A stretch of 64,000 nucleotides of DNA from Duganella sp. OV510 (lineage in GTDB: Bacteria; Pseudomonadota; Gammaproteobacteria; Burkholderiales; Burkholderiaceae_D): assembly GCF_900100205.1 (NCBI RefSeq), contig NZ_FNEQ01000001.1:930001-994000 (forward strand). Direction: 5' to 3'. Positions 45,026-54,009 of the stretch are shown piece by piece. Both the position numbers and the translations under genes were made by a program. The notes under the pieces were generated by a model that was not told the DNA's origin, did not search any database, and saw only the letters and a program-made list of their open reading frames with translations. Every line of letters starts with the position of its first letter. The stretch's first letter is position 1.

Positions 45026-46292
45026 TAGCAAACCCTTGTTTTTGCTGAAAAAAGACAGCAAGATTGGCAGCACCACAACGTTGCGCTTGGAACTCAGGAT
45101 CACCCACAGCTGCCACCTCTTTCTCGATGGCGTCTGCATTGGCGCGGGTAAGCCGATAAAAATCTTCCGCAGTTTGACTTACGGCCTTCAAGCTTGGAGC
45201 AGCCGTTTGCCCGTCCAGTGTCAGCGCGTGCTCATGCTTGTACAGGCTCGGGTTCATGTCAAATGCCGGCGCAAGGCACCAGCCAGACTTATCCCGAAGG
45301 CATCCATGATTGCGCAAGTGGTCGTCGCGGTTGCCTATCAGGACGTTGAAAACGACACGCCGATAAAGTTGCTCAAGGTCTGTATTGATATGGTTTTGCG
45401 CGCCTTGGTCAGAGATGAATTCCACTATGTCGATATAGCTGGCATCCGTCTGCCCATCCTGGCGCTCAAGCAAAGTCATCGCAGACACAAACATGCGGCG
45501 ACTCCACCTCTCACGGTCAAAGCGCTCGACGCAAAAAGTGCGGTATCCATCCCCAAACTTCTCCAGGCGAGACTCAGGAACCCAGATACCGGCATCACGC
45601 GCCATCCGATGAACGAGATACTCCCACGCACCAACGTCGTAACGGTCTTCTCTGGAAGGAAACTTTGCGAACCAAAGTTTGCCTGTTATATCAGTGAAAT
45701 TCGCTTTCGGCCGGGCGCCACCAAGGGACGTGCCAGGCGCGATCAACATGGCAAGCCAGCGCTCGTACGCCGGTAACTTTTCCACGCCTGGTTCCTCCAG
45801 TTGACGGCTGATCTCGGCCAATTCAGCCAGACTTGTGACCGGCGGCGCGGCAATTTCGCGGTTGTCGAGAAAGTTGGCCCCCTCGGACTTGCGAAAGCGC
45901 AGTGCCCCCATGCGCGTGATGTCGTGTACTCCCAGCAGAAAGTCCACTTCATGCAGCTTCTTCATCGCGCGCTCTTCGCGGTCGGCTTCGACTGCTTCGC
46001 GCCGCTCCATCAGCATACGTCCCCACCTGTCCGGTGCTGAATCGAGGAAAATACCAAAACCCGGCACGCCCACTTCAGGAAATTGCTCCCCCGAATGGAT
46101 GTCCAATCGTGGATCGAGCATGAACCGACCAGGGTGCTGCTCCCAACTTTCCACGTATTGGAACGAAGGCGGCAAATCCTCCTTGCGCAGGTTTCGGTGA
46201 AGTATGCCCACCTGCTCCTGAATGCCTAACTCTGCCGCTTCAAGATGTACTTGATAAGTTTCACGCTCCTGTAGTGTTTTAGCTTTACTCAT
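45012..46292 (-). CDS. hipA: HipA-family serine/threonine kinase toxin
   Basis: The 426-residue protein has the HipA layout: an N-terminal beta subdomain (about 1-110), APGTSLGGARPKANF (the nucleotide-binding loop region), the kinase catalytic segment NVLIGNRDDHLRNHG, and metal-binding LAPAFDMNPS. E. coli HipA phosphorylates glutamyl-tRNA synthetase GltX and causes growth arrest; other HipA proteins phosphorylate other targets. The start at 46292 overlaps the hipB stop by 8 bp, the usual antitoxin-toxin order. The base composition is less GC-rich than the neighbours, pointing to transfer. gltX lies 1.4 kb upstream of hipB. Confidence 0.9.
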   Translation of the reverse strand: MSKAKTLQERETYQVHLEAAELGIQEQVGILHRNLRKEDLPPSFQYVESWEQHPGRFMLDPRLDIHSGEQFPEVGVPGFGIFLDSAPDRWGRMLMERREAVEADREERAMKKLHEVDFLLGVHDITRMGALRFRKSEGANFLDNREIAAPPVTSLAELAEISRQLEEPGVEKLPAYERWLAMLIAPGTSLGGARPKANFTDITGKLWFAKFPSREDRYDVGAWEYLVHRMARDAGIWVPESRLEKFGDGYRTFCVERFDRERWSRRMFVSAMTLLERQDGQTDASYIDIVEFISDQGAQNHINTDLEQLYRRVVFNVLIGNRDDHLRNHGCLRDKSGWCLAPAFDMNPSLYKHEHALTLDGQTAAPSLKAVSQTAEDFYRLTRANADAIEKEVAAVGDPEFQAQRCGAANLAVFFQQKQGFAIAFT

Positions 46293-46653
46293 CAACAGAC
46301 TCCTCCTGATTGACAGCCTCCTGTCCGATGCGAAGAGACTTCGTTGCGCGTCCTCGTGGAGTTCGAATCAAAAGCTTAGCATCCTGGAGCTTGCGTCCGA
46401 GGTCGTCGTTCCTGGCCACAGCATCAAAGTCTTTGTCCATGCCCAGGATGCGAAGCGCGCGCAGGTATGTGCCCATCGCAATCGAAGCATCACCTTTTTC
46501 CAGCCGATTCAACGTGTCACGCGACACATTCATTCGTTCGCAAAACAGTAGCGTCGAAATGCCTCGGCGCAGACGTGCTTCTCGCAGCCTAAGTCCAAAG
46601 GCCTTAAGCTGTCTCTCTACAGACGGAAACGGGCGTGATGTTTTGGTTTTCAT
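46285..46653 (-). CDS. hipB: HipB-like helix-turn-helix antitoxin
   Basis: From the ATG at 46653 the protein has 122 residues. It shows an XRE-type helix-turn-helix (LREARLRRGISTLLFCERM, then NVSRDTLNRLEKGDASIAMG), the fold of HipB, which represses its own promoter and neutralises HipA. An in-frame ATG at 46695 would add 14 residues, but it lies inside an operator-like palindrome and lacks a ribosome-binding site, so the later start is preferred. It is AT-rich and coupled to hipA. The C-terminal tail beyond the HTH is longer than in E. coli HipB. Confidence 0.85.
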   Translation of the reverse strand: MKTKTSRPFPSVERQLKAFGLRLREARLRRGISTLLFCERMNVSRDTLNRLEKGDASIAMGTYLRALRILGMDKDFDAVARNDDLGRKLQDAKLLIRTPRGRATKSLRIGQEAVNQEESVDE

Positions 46654-46773
46654 GTCCGACAAATTAGACAAAATACCTTTTTTTGTCAATTTCATCGGAC
46701 AGGCATAATATTTTAAAGTTCAAAACGTCCGATTAAAAAGACAAATTTTAATTTTTTGTCCAATTTATCAGAC
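46654..46773 (-). promoter_or_regulatory. hipBA operator region: four GTC-N10-GAC palindromes
   Basis: Four 16-bp sites with GTC and GAC ends occur at 46654-46669, 46685-46700, 46727-46742 and 46758-46773. Their starts are 31, 42 and 31 bases apart, close to 3, 4 and 3 helical turns. Sites one (inverted) and four match at 13 of 16 positions. A TTGACA (46684-46689 on the minus strand) with TCTAAT 15 bp downstream (46663-46668) lies across sites one and two, so repressor binding would block a promoter. E. coli hipB also has four operators bound cooperatively, with another sequence. Confidence 0.7.
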
Positions 46774-46922
46774 AATATCTGGTCATTTCCCTTGCGGCTT
46801 GCTTCATGTGTACGGAGAGGTCTTTGACGTTAGAGCAATTCAGCTACCCAACCGATAGCAGCAATCGCGTCTAATAGACGGGATCATTCTGCACTGCTGC
46901 AAAGAGGAGGAGGCGCAGAAAA
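46774..46922. other. intergenic stretch between hipB operators and the tRNA terminator
   Basis: No gene, tRNA or clear repeat is visible here. Composition rises from AT-rich toward the genome average. It contains nothing recognisable as an integrase remnant. Confidence 0.5.
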
Positions 46923-46947
46923 CAAAAAAGCCGCTACATGGCGGCTT
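46923..46947 (-). terminator. terminator of the tRNA Ala/Glu operon
   Basis: AAGCCGC (46928-46934) pairs with GCGGCTT (46941-46947); on the minus strand the stem is followed by TTTTGTT. Its core is nearly the same as that of the terminator at 44759, suggesting that tRNA-Glu and terminator were duplicated together. Confidence 0.82.
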
Positions 46948-46961
46948 GGTCACTTGCGCTT

Positions 46962-47037
46962 TGGCGTCCCCACGGGGATTCGAACCCCGGTACTCACCGT
47001 GAAAGGGTGATGTCCTAGGCCTCTAGACGATGGGGAC
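46962..47037 (-). tRNA. tRNA-Glu (anticodon UUC), copy 3
   Basis: Identical 76-nt tRNA-Glu with encoded CCA. It is the last gene of the Ala/Glu tRNA operon, 14 bp before the terminator stem. Confidence 0.97.
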
Positions 47038-47069
47038 CAAGGAACTACTGGATATGTATTCTACGCTGT

Positions 47070-47145
<76 letters not shown>

Positions 47146-47191
47146 CGGGCGCAGAAAACAGTAACTACTAACCGACCAGCCTTGGCAAAGC

Positions 47192-47267
47192 TGGCGTCCC
47201 CACGGGGATTCGAACCCCGGTACTCACCGTGAAAGGGTGATGTCCTAGGCCTCTAGACGATGGGGAC
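47192..47267 (-). tRNA. tRNA-Glu (anticodon UUC), copy 4
   Basis: Identical to the other tRNA-Glu copies; alternates with tRNA-Ala in the operon. Confidence 0.97.
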
Positions 47268-47300
47268 CTCGGAACTACCTGAACTACATCTTCCGTGCGT

Positions 47301-47376
<76 letters not shown>

Positions 47377-47417
47377 TCTGGCACAGAAAATTTACGACCA
47401 ACCAGCCTTGGCGAAGC

Positions 47418-47493
47418 TGGCGTCCCCACGGGGATTCGAACCCCGGTACTCACCGTGAAAGGGTGATGTCCTAGGCCTCTAGACGATGGGGAC
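47418..47493 (-). tRNA. tRNA-Glu (anticodon UUC), copy 5
   Basis: Identical to the other tRNA-Glu copies. Flanking spacers before copies 3 to 5 share GGAACTAC, showing that a Glu-Ala unit of about 230 bp was tandemly duplicated. Confidence 0.97.
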
Positions 47494-47525
47494 CCTGGAA
47501 CTACCGTACTACAATCTCTGCAAAC

Positions 47526-47601
<76 letters not shown>

Positions 47602-47619
47602 GTTTGCGCGAGAGACAAG

Positions 47620-47647
47620 AGTATAGCAGAGGCGCCGTATTATGCAA
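47620..47647 (-). promoter_or_regulatory. promoter of the tRNA Ala/Glu operon
   Basis: On the minus strand TTGCAT (47642-47647) and TATACT (47620-47625) are 16 bp apart and lie 18 bp before the first tRNA. It is placed in the 85-bp gap after gltX, so the tRNAs can be transcribed independently of gltX. Confidence 0.7.
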
Positions 47648-47686
47648 ATACCCTTTTGCAACTTTGCCCCTGCTTCAATGAATAAT

Positions 47687-49096
47687 TTAGAGGAACTTCG
47701 CCAGACGCGCCACAACCGTGTCGCGGCCGAAGATTTCCAGTACAGCGTCGATCGCCGGCGTTTGCAGCTGGCCGGTAATAAACAGGCGCAACGGCATGGC
47801 GATCTGCGGCATCTTCAGGCCATTGGCCACCAGCACTTCCTTGATCATGGCTGCCAGCGCCGCCTTGTTCCACTCGACCGTTTTGCAACGCTCGGCGAAA
47901 TCAGCCAGCGCCGGCTTGACGGCATCGGTGACGTGCTGGGTCAGCAGCGCGGCATCCGGTTGCGGCTCGCGGTAGAACAGCATGGCGGCGTCGGCCAGTT
48001 CGTTGACGGTGTTGGTACGCTCTTTCAGCAGACCCAGCACCACAGGCAGGGCCGGCGCGCCCTCGAACACGGCGCCGTTGGCCAGCATGCGCGGCTTGGC
48101 CAGTTCGGCCAGACGCTCGTTATCGGCCTGCTTAATATAGTGGTTGTTCAGCCAGTTCAGTTTTTCGATGTTGAACTGTGCAGCCGAGTTCGACAGATGC
48201 GAGCCGTCGAACCACGAACATACCTGCTCCATCGAGAACACTTCGTCGTCGCCGTGGCTCCAGCCCAGTCGCGCCAGATAGTTCAGGATGGCTTCCGGCA
48301 GATAGCCTTCGGCCGGGTATTGCATGACGTTGACCGCATCCTTGCGCTTGGACATCTTGGCGCCGTCCGAACCAAGTATCATCGGCAAGTGGCCGTATTC
48401 CGGCAGCGGTGCACCGATGGCGCGCAGGATGTTGATCTGGCGTGGCGTGTTGTTGACGTGGTCGTCGCCGCGCAGCACGTGGCTGATTTCCATGTCCAGG
48501 TCGTCAATGGCGACGCAGAAGTTATAGGTCGGCGTGCCGTCCGGACGGGCGATGACCAGATCATCGAGCTCCTTATTGCCAATGGTGATGGTGCCTTTGA
48601 CGAAGTCGTTCCAGCTCACTTCGCCATCCAGCGGGTTCTTGAAGCGCACCACCGGCTTGCGGCCTTCCGGAATCGCCGGCAGCGTCTTGCCTGGCTCTGG
48701 GCGCCAGGTGCCGTCGTAGCGCGGTTTCTGGCCAGCGGCGGTGGCGCGGTCGCGCATTTCCTGCACTTCTTCCGGCGACGAATAGCAATGGTAGGCGGTG
48801 CCGGCATCCAGCATCTGCCCCACCACTTCGCGGTAGCGGTCCATGCGCTGCATCTGATAGAACGGACCTTCGTCGTGGTTCAGGCCCAGCCAGGCCATGC
48901 CCTCGATAATCGCCTGCACGGCTTCCGGCGTCGAGCGTTCCAGGTCGGTGTCTTCAATACGCAGCACGAAGGTGCCGCCGAAGTGACGGGCGAAGGCCCA
49001 GGAATACAGCGCCGTGCGGGCGCCGCCGAGGTGGAGGTAGCCGGTCGGGCTTGGGGCAAAACGGGTGCGGACTGGCTTGGCTGGTGCGTTGGTCAT
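47687..49096 (-). CDS. gltX: glutamyl-tRNA synthetase
   Basis: The 469-residue protein has the class I motifs: [18 protein letters not shown] with the HIGH variant HLGG at 22-25, and KMSKRKDAV with Ser249 in the KMSKS-type loop. This serine corresponds to Ser239 of E. coli GltX, the residue phosphorylated by HipA. The enzyme attaches glutamate to tRNA-Glu. Five tRNA-Glu genes lie immediately downstream on the same strand, an unusual closeness of enzyme and substrate genes. The length matches the bacterial family. Confidence 0.97.
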   Translation of the reverse strand: MTNAPAKPVRTRFAPSPTGYLHLGGARTALYSWAFARHFGGTFVLRIEDTDLERSTPEAVQAIIEGMAWLGLNHDEGPFYQMQRMDRYREVVGQMLDAGTAYHCYSSPEEVQEMRDRATAAGQKPRYDGTWRPEPGKTLPAIPEGRKPVVRFKNPLDGEVSWNDFVKGTITIGNKELDDLVIARPDGTPTYNFCVAIDDLDMEISHVLRGDDHVNNTPRQINILRAIGAPLPEYGHLPMILGSDGAKMSKRKDAVNVMQYPAEGYLPEAILNYLARLGWSHGDDEVFSMEQVCSWFDGSHLSNSAAQFNIEKLNWLNNHYIKQADNERLAELAKPRMLANGAVFEGAPALPVVLGLLKERTNTVNELADAAMLFYREPQPDAALLTQHVTDAVKPALADFAERCKTVEWNKAALAAMIKEVLVANGLKMPQIAMPLRLFITGQLQTPAIDAVLEIFGRDTVVARLAKFL

Positions 49097-49124
49097 CGGA
49101 GTGAAAGCTGAGATATAAAAGCAG

Positions 49125-49532
49125 CTATTTTACCGCGTCGGCGGCGGCCTGGCGCTCAAAGCTGGCGCGGTACTGCTCGTGTGCGTCGGCGCGGGTATTG
49201 ATTTCGAACAGCAGTCCGCCCGGCGCGGCGCAGAAAAAGCGGGAACCGCGCTCATGGTGGAACATGCCGGTTTTCATGGCAACGCCCTGCGCTTGCAGGT
49301 GCTGGTACAACTCGCTCACCGCCTCCACCGACGGCAGTTCGAAGCCGAGATGGAAGTTGTGCGGCCACACCACGGTGTGGTCCTTGGCTTCGATGACGAT
49401 GTCGAAACCGGCACGCTTCAGCATCGCGGCTGCCGGGCTGATGAATTCCAGCGAGCAGCCGAGGTGCCGCACGAAGAAGTCGGCGGTGGCGCGCACGTCG
49501 CTGGATGGAAAGCTGAGATGGTTGAATTTCAT
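49125..49532 (-). CDS. VOC-family (glyoxalase fold) protein
   Basis: The 135-residue product starts [20 protein letters not shown], typical of the paired beta-alpha-beta-beta-beta units of the vicinal oxygen chelate fold, and ends with [15 protein letters not shown], where the Glu is a usual metal ligand. The catalysed reaction is not evident. It sits alone between gltX and the amino-acid gene pair. Related proteins act as glyoxalases, dioxygenases or resistance proteins. Confidence 0.82.
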   Translation of the reverse strand: MKFNHLSFPSSDVRATADFFVRHLGCSLEFISPAAAMLKRAGFDIVIEAKDHTVVWPHNFHLGFELPSVEAVSELYQHLQAQGVAMKTGMFHHERGSRFFCAAPGGLLFEINTRADAHEQYRASFERQAAADAVK

Positions 49533-49658
49533 GGTGGTTCTCCTGTTGGTGAAGCCAACAGAATAGGCGTCCGACGCCCTGCCCTCAACTCGCTTTCCTT
49601 TCGCAGAAAATCCTTTACGATCAACAGCTTAGTAACGGCGCAAACGGATTACTCGCAT

Positions 49659-50768
49659 TTACCAGCCGCTGAAGCGCGGCCACACCTTCAACTCGCCGCC
49701 TTTTTGGGGAATCACATGGTACTGGCCATGCTGCGCGCCGGTGGCGCAAGCGTGGTTTGGCAGGATACGCAGGCTGCTGCCGACCGGGAACATCTGGCTG
49801 ATATCGCCCTCGCCCGTCCATTGCAGCACGCCATGCTCCTGGTTGGCCTTGCCGAAGGCCAGACCGTCGACCGGCTTGCCGTCGGCATCGCACACCAGGC
49901 CGTAGCCGTGGCTTTGATGGCCGAGGTCACGGCTCATCGCCATCCAGCCGCCGTCGGTGATGATCCAGCCCTGGTCCGGCTGATGACCGATGACCGTGCA
50001 CAACACGCTGATCGCCACATCATCCGACGTGCAGACGCCTACATCGGCCATTACCATGTCAAAGAAGACGTAGACGCCAGCGCGCACCTCCGTCACGCCT
50101 TTCAGGTGCCGCGCACTGAGCGCTGTCGGCGTGGAGCCGACGCTGACCACTTCGCACGCATGGCCGGCGGCGCGCAAATTCTCTGCGGCGGCCACGCAGC
50201 GTGAACGCTCCTGCTCGGCCATGGCGGCCAGCGCTTCCGGCGTATTCAAGTCGTAGGACGCGCCGGCGTGCGTCATCACGCCCTTCAGGCGGGCGCTGCC
50301 TTGCAGCGCGGCGGCGATTTGCGGCAGCAGCGGATCGGCAGGCTTCACGCCGGAGCGGTGGCCGTCGGTATCGATCTCGATCAGTACGTCATAACAGACG
50401 CCATTCGCTGCACCATGGATGGCGACCTGCTCCGCCATCGCCACCGACTCCACCAGCAGCGTCAGGCGTAGGCCGGCGCGGATCAGCTTCAGCGCATGGT
50501 CCAGCTTGTTTGGCACGATGGCGACGGCGTACAGGATGTCATCCACGCCAGCGCGGAAGAATTCCTCCGCCTCCTTCAGCGTGGAGACGGTAATACCGCG
50601 CGCGCCGGCCGCCATCTGGCGCCGCACCACTTCCAGGCATTTGCTGGTCTTCACATGCGGACGAAACGCCACGCCCAGCTGGTTCATGCGGTTCTGCATG
50701 CGTTCGATGTTGCGTTGCATGCGGCCCTCGTCCAGCAACAGCGCCGGCGTTTCCAGATTGTTGTGCAT
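49659..50768 (-). CDS. DSD1-family PLP enzyme (D-threonine aldolase / hydroxyaspartate aldolase type)
   Basis: The 369-residue protein has an alanine-racemase-like N-terminal barrel with the PLP lysine in FRPHVKTSKCLEV (about residue 40) and the family-specific metal site His-x-Cys (NHACAT) near the C-terminus. Members split or dehydrate D-serine, D-threonine or 3-hydroxyaspartate. It is divergent (61 bp gap) from an ornithine-cyclodeaminase-like gene. The two families also supply BhcC and BhcD of the beta-hydroxyaspartate cycle, but the other two enzymes of that cycle are not seen here. Confidence 0.85.
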   Translation of the reverse strand: MHNNLETPALLLDEGRMQRNIERMQNRMNQLGVAFRPHVKTSKCLEVVRRQMAAGARGITVSTLKEAEEFFRAGVDDILYAVAIVPNKLDHALKLIRAGLRLTLLVESVAMAEQVAIHGAANGVCYDVLIEIDTDGHRSGVKPADPLLPQIAAALQGSARLKGVMTHAGASYDLNTPEALAAMAEQERSRCVAAAENLRAAGHACEVVSVGSTPTALSARHLKGVTEVRAGVYVFFDMVMADVGVCTSDDVAISVLCTVIGHQPDQGWIITDGGWMAMSRDLGHQSHGYGLVCDADGKPVDGLAFGKANQEHGVLQWTGEGDISQMFPVGSSLRILPNHACATGAQHGQYHVIPQKGGELKVWPRFSGW

Positions 50769-50829
50769 GACGTGCTCCTCAAATGTCGATACAATACATT
50801 TTATCCAGTTTTAGATAATTTTGCCAATC

Positions 50830-51813
50830 ATGCGACAACAAGCCCAACTCCTGCTGCTGGACCGCGATGCGATCGCCGGTCTGCTGAATGCCGATCTCGC
50901 CCTAGACGCTGTCACTACCGCCTTCGCGCTGCATGCCAGGCAGCAAGGCCGCATCTTCCCGGTGGTGCGCGAGGCGCTGGCAACGGGCGGCGTGTTCGGC
51001 ATCAAGTCCGGCGACGTCGCGTCGCGTGATTTGCTGGGCTTCAAGGCGGCCGGCTTCTGGCCAGCCAACCGCGAGTTGGGCGGCGAGCCGCATCAGGCAA
51101 CAGTGATGTTATTCGATCCGGCCACAGGACGGCCGCGCACCATCCTGGACGGCAACGCCATCACCACCGCGCGCACCGCCGCAGCCGGCGAACTGGGGCT
51201 GCGCACGCTGGCGCGACAGGACAGCCAGTCGGTGTGCGTGTTCGGCGCCGGCGTGCAAGCCAGCGCGCAACTGGCTGCGGCGCTGCGCGCCCTGCCCTCG
51301 CTGCGCGCAGCGTACTACGTATCTCGCAGCGGCCGACCGGATGGCAGCTTTGAGGCGCGCTTTGCCGCGCTGGGCTTGGCGCACTGCACGTTGCGCCATG
51401 CCGCCGATGCTGATGCAGCGGTCGCCGCCAGCGATGTCGTCATCACGGCAACGCCGGCGCGCGGGCCGCTATTCAGTGCGGGCGCCGTCAAGCCTGGCAC
51501 GCATATCAACTGCGTCGGCGCCGACACACGCGGCAAGCGCGAACTGCCGGACGGCGTGCTGCAACAGGCACAGGTCATCGTCGACGATCTGGCGCAAGCC
51601 AGCACGCTGGGTGAAATGCAATGGGCTCCCGGCATCGCATGCGTGCAACTGGGCGATCTGCTGAACGGCAGCGCTGACTACATGCGCAAGCCGGAAGACA
51701 TCACCGTGCTTGATATGACCGGCCTTGCCTTGCAAGACTTGGTATTGGGCGAGGCGCTCTATAAAGCTGCACACCTGGCAGGCGCGGGACTCAGTATTCC
51801 CTGGCCGTGGTGA
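50830..51813 (+). CDS. ornithine cyclodeaminase / mu-crystallin family protein
   Basis: From the ATG at 50830 the protein has 327 residues. It shows a Rossmann NAD(P) site (VCVFGAGVQASAQLAAAL), the substrate-binding Lys in FGIKSGDV, and HINCVGADTRGKRELP with the conserved acidic residue. Family members are ornithine cyclodeaminases, imine reductases, or iminosuccinate reductase (BhcD). Which reaction it performs cannot be told. The divergent DSD1-family gene is its likely functional partner. Confidence 0.85.
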   Translation: MRQQAQLLLLDRDAIAGLLNADLALDAVTTAFALHARQQGRIFPVVREALATGGVFGIKSGDVASRDLLGFKAAGFWPANRELGGEPHQATVMLFDPATGRPRTILDGNAITTARTAAAGELGLRTLARQDSQSVCVFGAGVQASAQLAAALRALPSLRAAYYVSRSGRPDGSFEARFAALGLAHCTLRHAADADAAVAASDVVITATPARGPLFSAGAVKPGTHINCVGADTRGKRELPDGVLQQAQVIVDDLAQASTLGEMQWAPGIACVQLGDLLNGSADYMRKPEDITVLDMTGLALQDLVLGEALYKAAHLAGAGLSIPWPW

Positions 51814-51814
51814 G

Positions 51815-52423
51815 CTAAGCGGCCAGATAGCCAAACGCCGCAGCGCGCACGCGGCGAGCCAGGTCGTCCACGTCGGTTTCGCCGCGCTGGCCTGCGGCAT
51901 CGACCATCGCGCGGATGATGGCCAGCAGATCGGCGGCGGCCAGCGCGCGGCGCGCCGGATCATGCAAGTTTGGCGGCGCGTCCGGCTTATCCAGCATCAC
52001 GTGCAGCAATTCACTGAAGCTATGCGCGCCATCCTTAGCGGCGCGAATGTGCGGACGCTCCTCTTCCTGGTCCAGCAGGCGCGCCAGATGCGGCCGCGTC
52101 AATTGCTGGCGCGCGCCGACTTCGATGAACGCCGTCAAAGCATCGCGCCAGGATGGTAGCGCGGCGGCGGCAGCGGCGGCCGCATGCGCCTTGGCTTCCT
52201 CGCGTATCAGCAAGGCCAAAGTCAGCGCATCTTTACTGGGGAAATATTGGTACAGCGTGCCGATGCTGGCGCCGGCGCGACGGGCAACGGCATTGGTATT
52301 GAAGCCTTCCAGGCCGTCGGCTTCCAGCACCAACGCCGCCGCTTCAAGTATCGCCTCCACCGTATGCGTGGAGCGGCGCTGGCGCGGCGCCTTGCGCAGA
52401 CTGAGCGCGGCCGGTACAGCCAT
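51815..52423 (-). CDS. TetR-family transcriptional regulator
   Basis: The 202-residue protein has an N-terminal TetR helix-turn-helix (TVEAILEAAALVLEADGLEG, then ARRAGASIGTLYQYFPSKDA) and a helical C-terminal ligand domain. The first codon shares one base with the stop of the DUF4399 gene (TAATG), so both are probably on one transcript. The target is unknown; the amino-acid gene at 50830 is convergent, with only 1 bp between. Confidence 0.9.
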   Translation of the reverse strand: MAVPAALSLRKAPRQRRSTHTVEAILEAAALVLEADGLEGFNTNAVARRAGASIGTLYQYFPSKDALTLALLIREEAKAHAAAAAAAALPSWRDALTAFIEVGARQQLTRPHLARLLDQEEERPHIRAAKDGAHSFSELLHVMLDKPDAPPNLHDPARRALAAADLLAIIRAMVDAAGQRGETDVDDLARRVRAAAFGYLAA

Positions 52424-52815
52424 TACTTGACGGTGATCCTGATTTCCTTGTTCATGCCGGCGCCGTAGGCCTGGTGCAGGCCGTTGGCAAACTGCATGGT
52501 CAAGGTGTAGCTGCCGGGCGGCAGCGTCAGTTCGGTTTCGGTCTGGCCCTTGCCGAAATGGATGTGCTTTTCATCGGTAGGTATCACCTCGCCCGCCTTG
52601 ACCGGCGTGGCGTTGATCAGCAGGTGATGATGGCCGGTGTTGGCGCTCATGTCGCCGGCCGGCTTGAGGCTCATGCCAGCCACCGCAAACCTGACCTTGA
52701 ACGGACTGCCGACAGTCGCGCCATTCGCCGGCTCGACAAACGATACCGACTGCTGGGCCAGCGCGCCGCCGCTGAGCGTCAGCAGGGTTGCGGCCAGCAG
52801 CGGCTTCATCATCAC
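52423..52815 (-). CDS. DUF4399 domain-containing secreted protein
   Basis: The 130-residue product has a signal peptide (MKPLLAATLLTLSGGALAQ, cleavage near residue 21) and the DUF4399 hallmarks VSFVEPANGATVGSPFKV, GHHHLLIN and HIHFGKGQTETEL. The His clusters suggest a metal site, possibly copper, but this is not established. It is periplasmic. Three consecutive ATG codons make the exact start uncertain by up to two residues. It is coupled to the TetR gene downstream. Confidence 0.85.
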   Translation of the reverse strand: MMMKPLLAATLLTLSGGALAQQSVSFVEPANGATVGSPFKVRFAVAGMSLKPAGDMSANTGHHHLLINATPVKAGEVIPTDEKHIHFGKGQTETELTLPPGSYTLTMQFANGLHQAYGAGMNKEIRITVK

Positions 52816-52821
52816 GGCTCC

Positions 52822-53910
52822 TTAGTCGTTTTTGACGACGATGGTAGGAAACTTGCTGGTCATATCCTTGGCTTTTTCAGCCACCTGCACGGCGACCTTG
52901 CGGGCGATCGCCTTGTAGATCGCAGCAACCTGGCCATCCGGATCGGCTACCACGGTCGGCTTGCCGGCGTCGGCCTGCTCGCGGATCGCCATGGTCAGCG
53001 GCAGCGCGCCGAGGAAGTCCACATTGAAGTCCTGGCACATCTTCTCGCCGCCGCCATGGCCGAAGATTTCTTCCGCATGGCCGCAGTTGGTGCAGATGTG
53101 CACGCTCATGTTTTCCACGATGCCGAGGATAGGAATGCCGACTTTCTCGAACATTTTCAGGCCCTTGCGCGCGTCCAGCAGCGCGATGTCCTGTGGCGTG
53201 GTGACGATCACCGCGCCGGTGACCGGCACTTTTTGCGACAAGGTCAGCTGGATGTCGCCGGTGCCTGGCGGCATGTCGACGATCAAATAGTCCAGGTCGC
53301 GCCAGTTGGTTTGTTCCAGCAGCTGTTGCAGCGCCTGGGTGACCATCGGGCCGCGCCACACCATCGGCTCGTCCGGATCGATCAGGAAGCCGATCGACGA
53401 CACTTGCACGCCGTAGTTCTCCAGCGGCTCCATCGATTTGCCGTCCTTGGTTTCCGGACGGCCTTTGACGCCCAGCATCATCGGCTGCGATGGGCCGTAG
53501 ATGTCAGCGTCCAGCAGGCCGACCGACGCGCCTTCGGCGGCCAGCGCCAGCGCCAGGTTGACGGCGGTGGTGGATTTGCCCACGCCGCCCTTGCCCGAGG
53601 CGACGGCAATGATATTTTTGACATTCACCATCGGCTTCAGGCCACGCTGCACGGTGTGCGCGAGGATCTTGCTGAATACGCTGACGCTGATGTTGCCGAC
53701 ACCCGGCAGGGTCTTCAGGCCGGCAATCACGCTGCTGCGGATGGCATCGATCTGGCTTTTGGCTGGGTAGCCGAGTTCGATGTCCAGCGAAATATCGCTG
53801 CCATCGACCTTTAGATTCTTGACAGACTTGCCACTGACGAAATCCTTCGTTGTGTTTGGGTCAACAATTTTCGACAGGGCGGCCTTGACGTCTTCTACAG
53901 TGATGCTCAT
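52822..53910 (-). CDS. apbC: iron-sulfur cluster carrier protein ApbC (Mrp)
   Basis: From the ATG at 53910 the protein has 362 residues. An N-terminal DUF59/MIP18-like domain (SITVEDVKAALSKIVDPNT) is followed by the deviant Walker A AVASGKGGVGKSTTAVNLA, DADIYGPSQPMM, DMPPGTGDIQLTLSQ, and the cluster-binding CTNC. It carries and transfers Fe-S clusters in the cytosol. The long minus-strand reading extending to 56667 is a shadow of metG. It is divergent from metG (99 bp gap), a common arrangement. Confidence 0.95.
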   Translation of the reverse strand: MSITVEDVKAALSKIVDPNTTKDFVSGKSVKNLKVDGSDISLDIELGYPAKSQIDAIRSSVIAGLKTLPGVGNISVSVFSKILAHTVQRGLKPMVNVKNIIAVASGKGGVGKSTTAVNLALALAAEGASVGLLDADIYGPSQPMMLGVKGRPETKDGKSMEPLENYGVQVSSIGFLIDPDEPMVWRGPMVTQALQQLLEQTNWRDLDYLIVDMPPGTGDIQLTLSQKVPVTGAVIVTTPQDIALLDARKGLKMFEKVGIPILGIVENMSVHICTNCGHAEEIFGHGGGEKMCQDFNVDFLGALPLTMAIREQADAGKPTVVADPDGQVAAIYKAIARKVAVQVAEKAKDMTSKFPTIVVKND

Positions 53911-54009
53911 GTAACTCTCCGTTAAATATGCCGCCATTCTAGCGCAAGCTGCGCAACTGCCGCATCCGCTGTTAAAATGCTCCTTTTCCACCCACAAAGT
54001 GCAACAACC

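Noticed and set aside
44982-46961. The hipBA segment as a complete integrative element with att sites
   Set aside because: There is no integrase or transposase, and although tRNA-Glu copies flank it, they are part of a wider tRNA cluster, so direct repeats alone do not prove site-specific integration.
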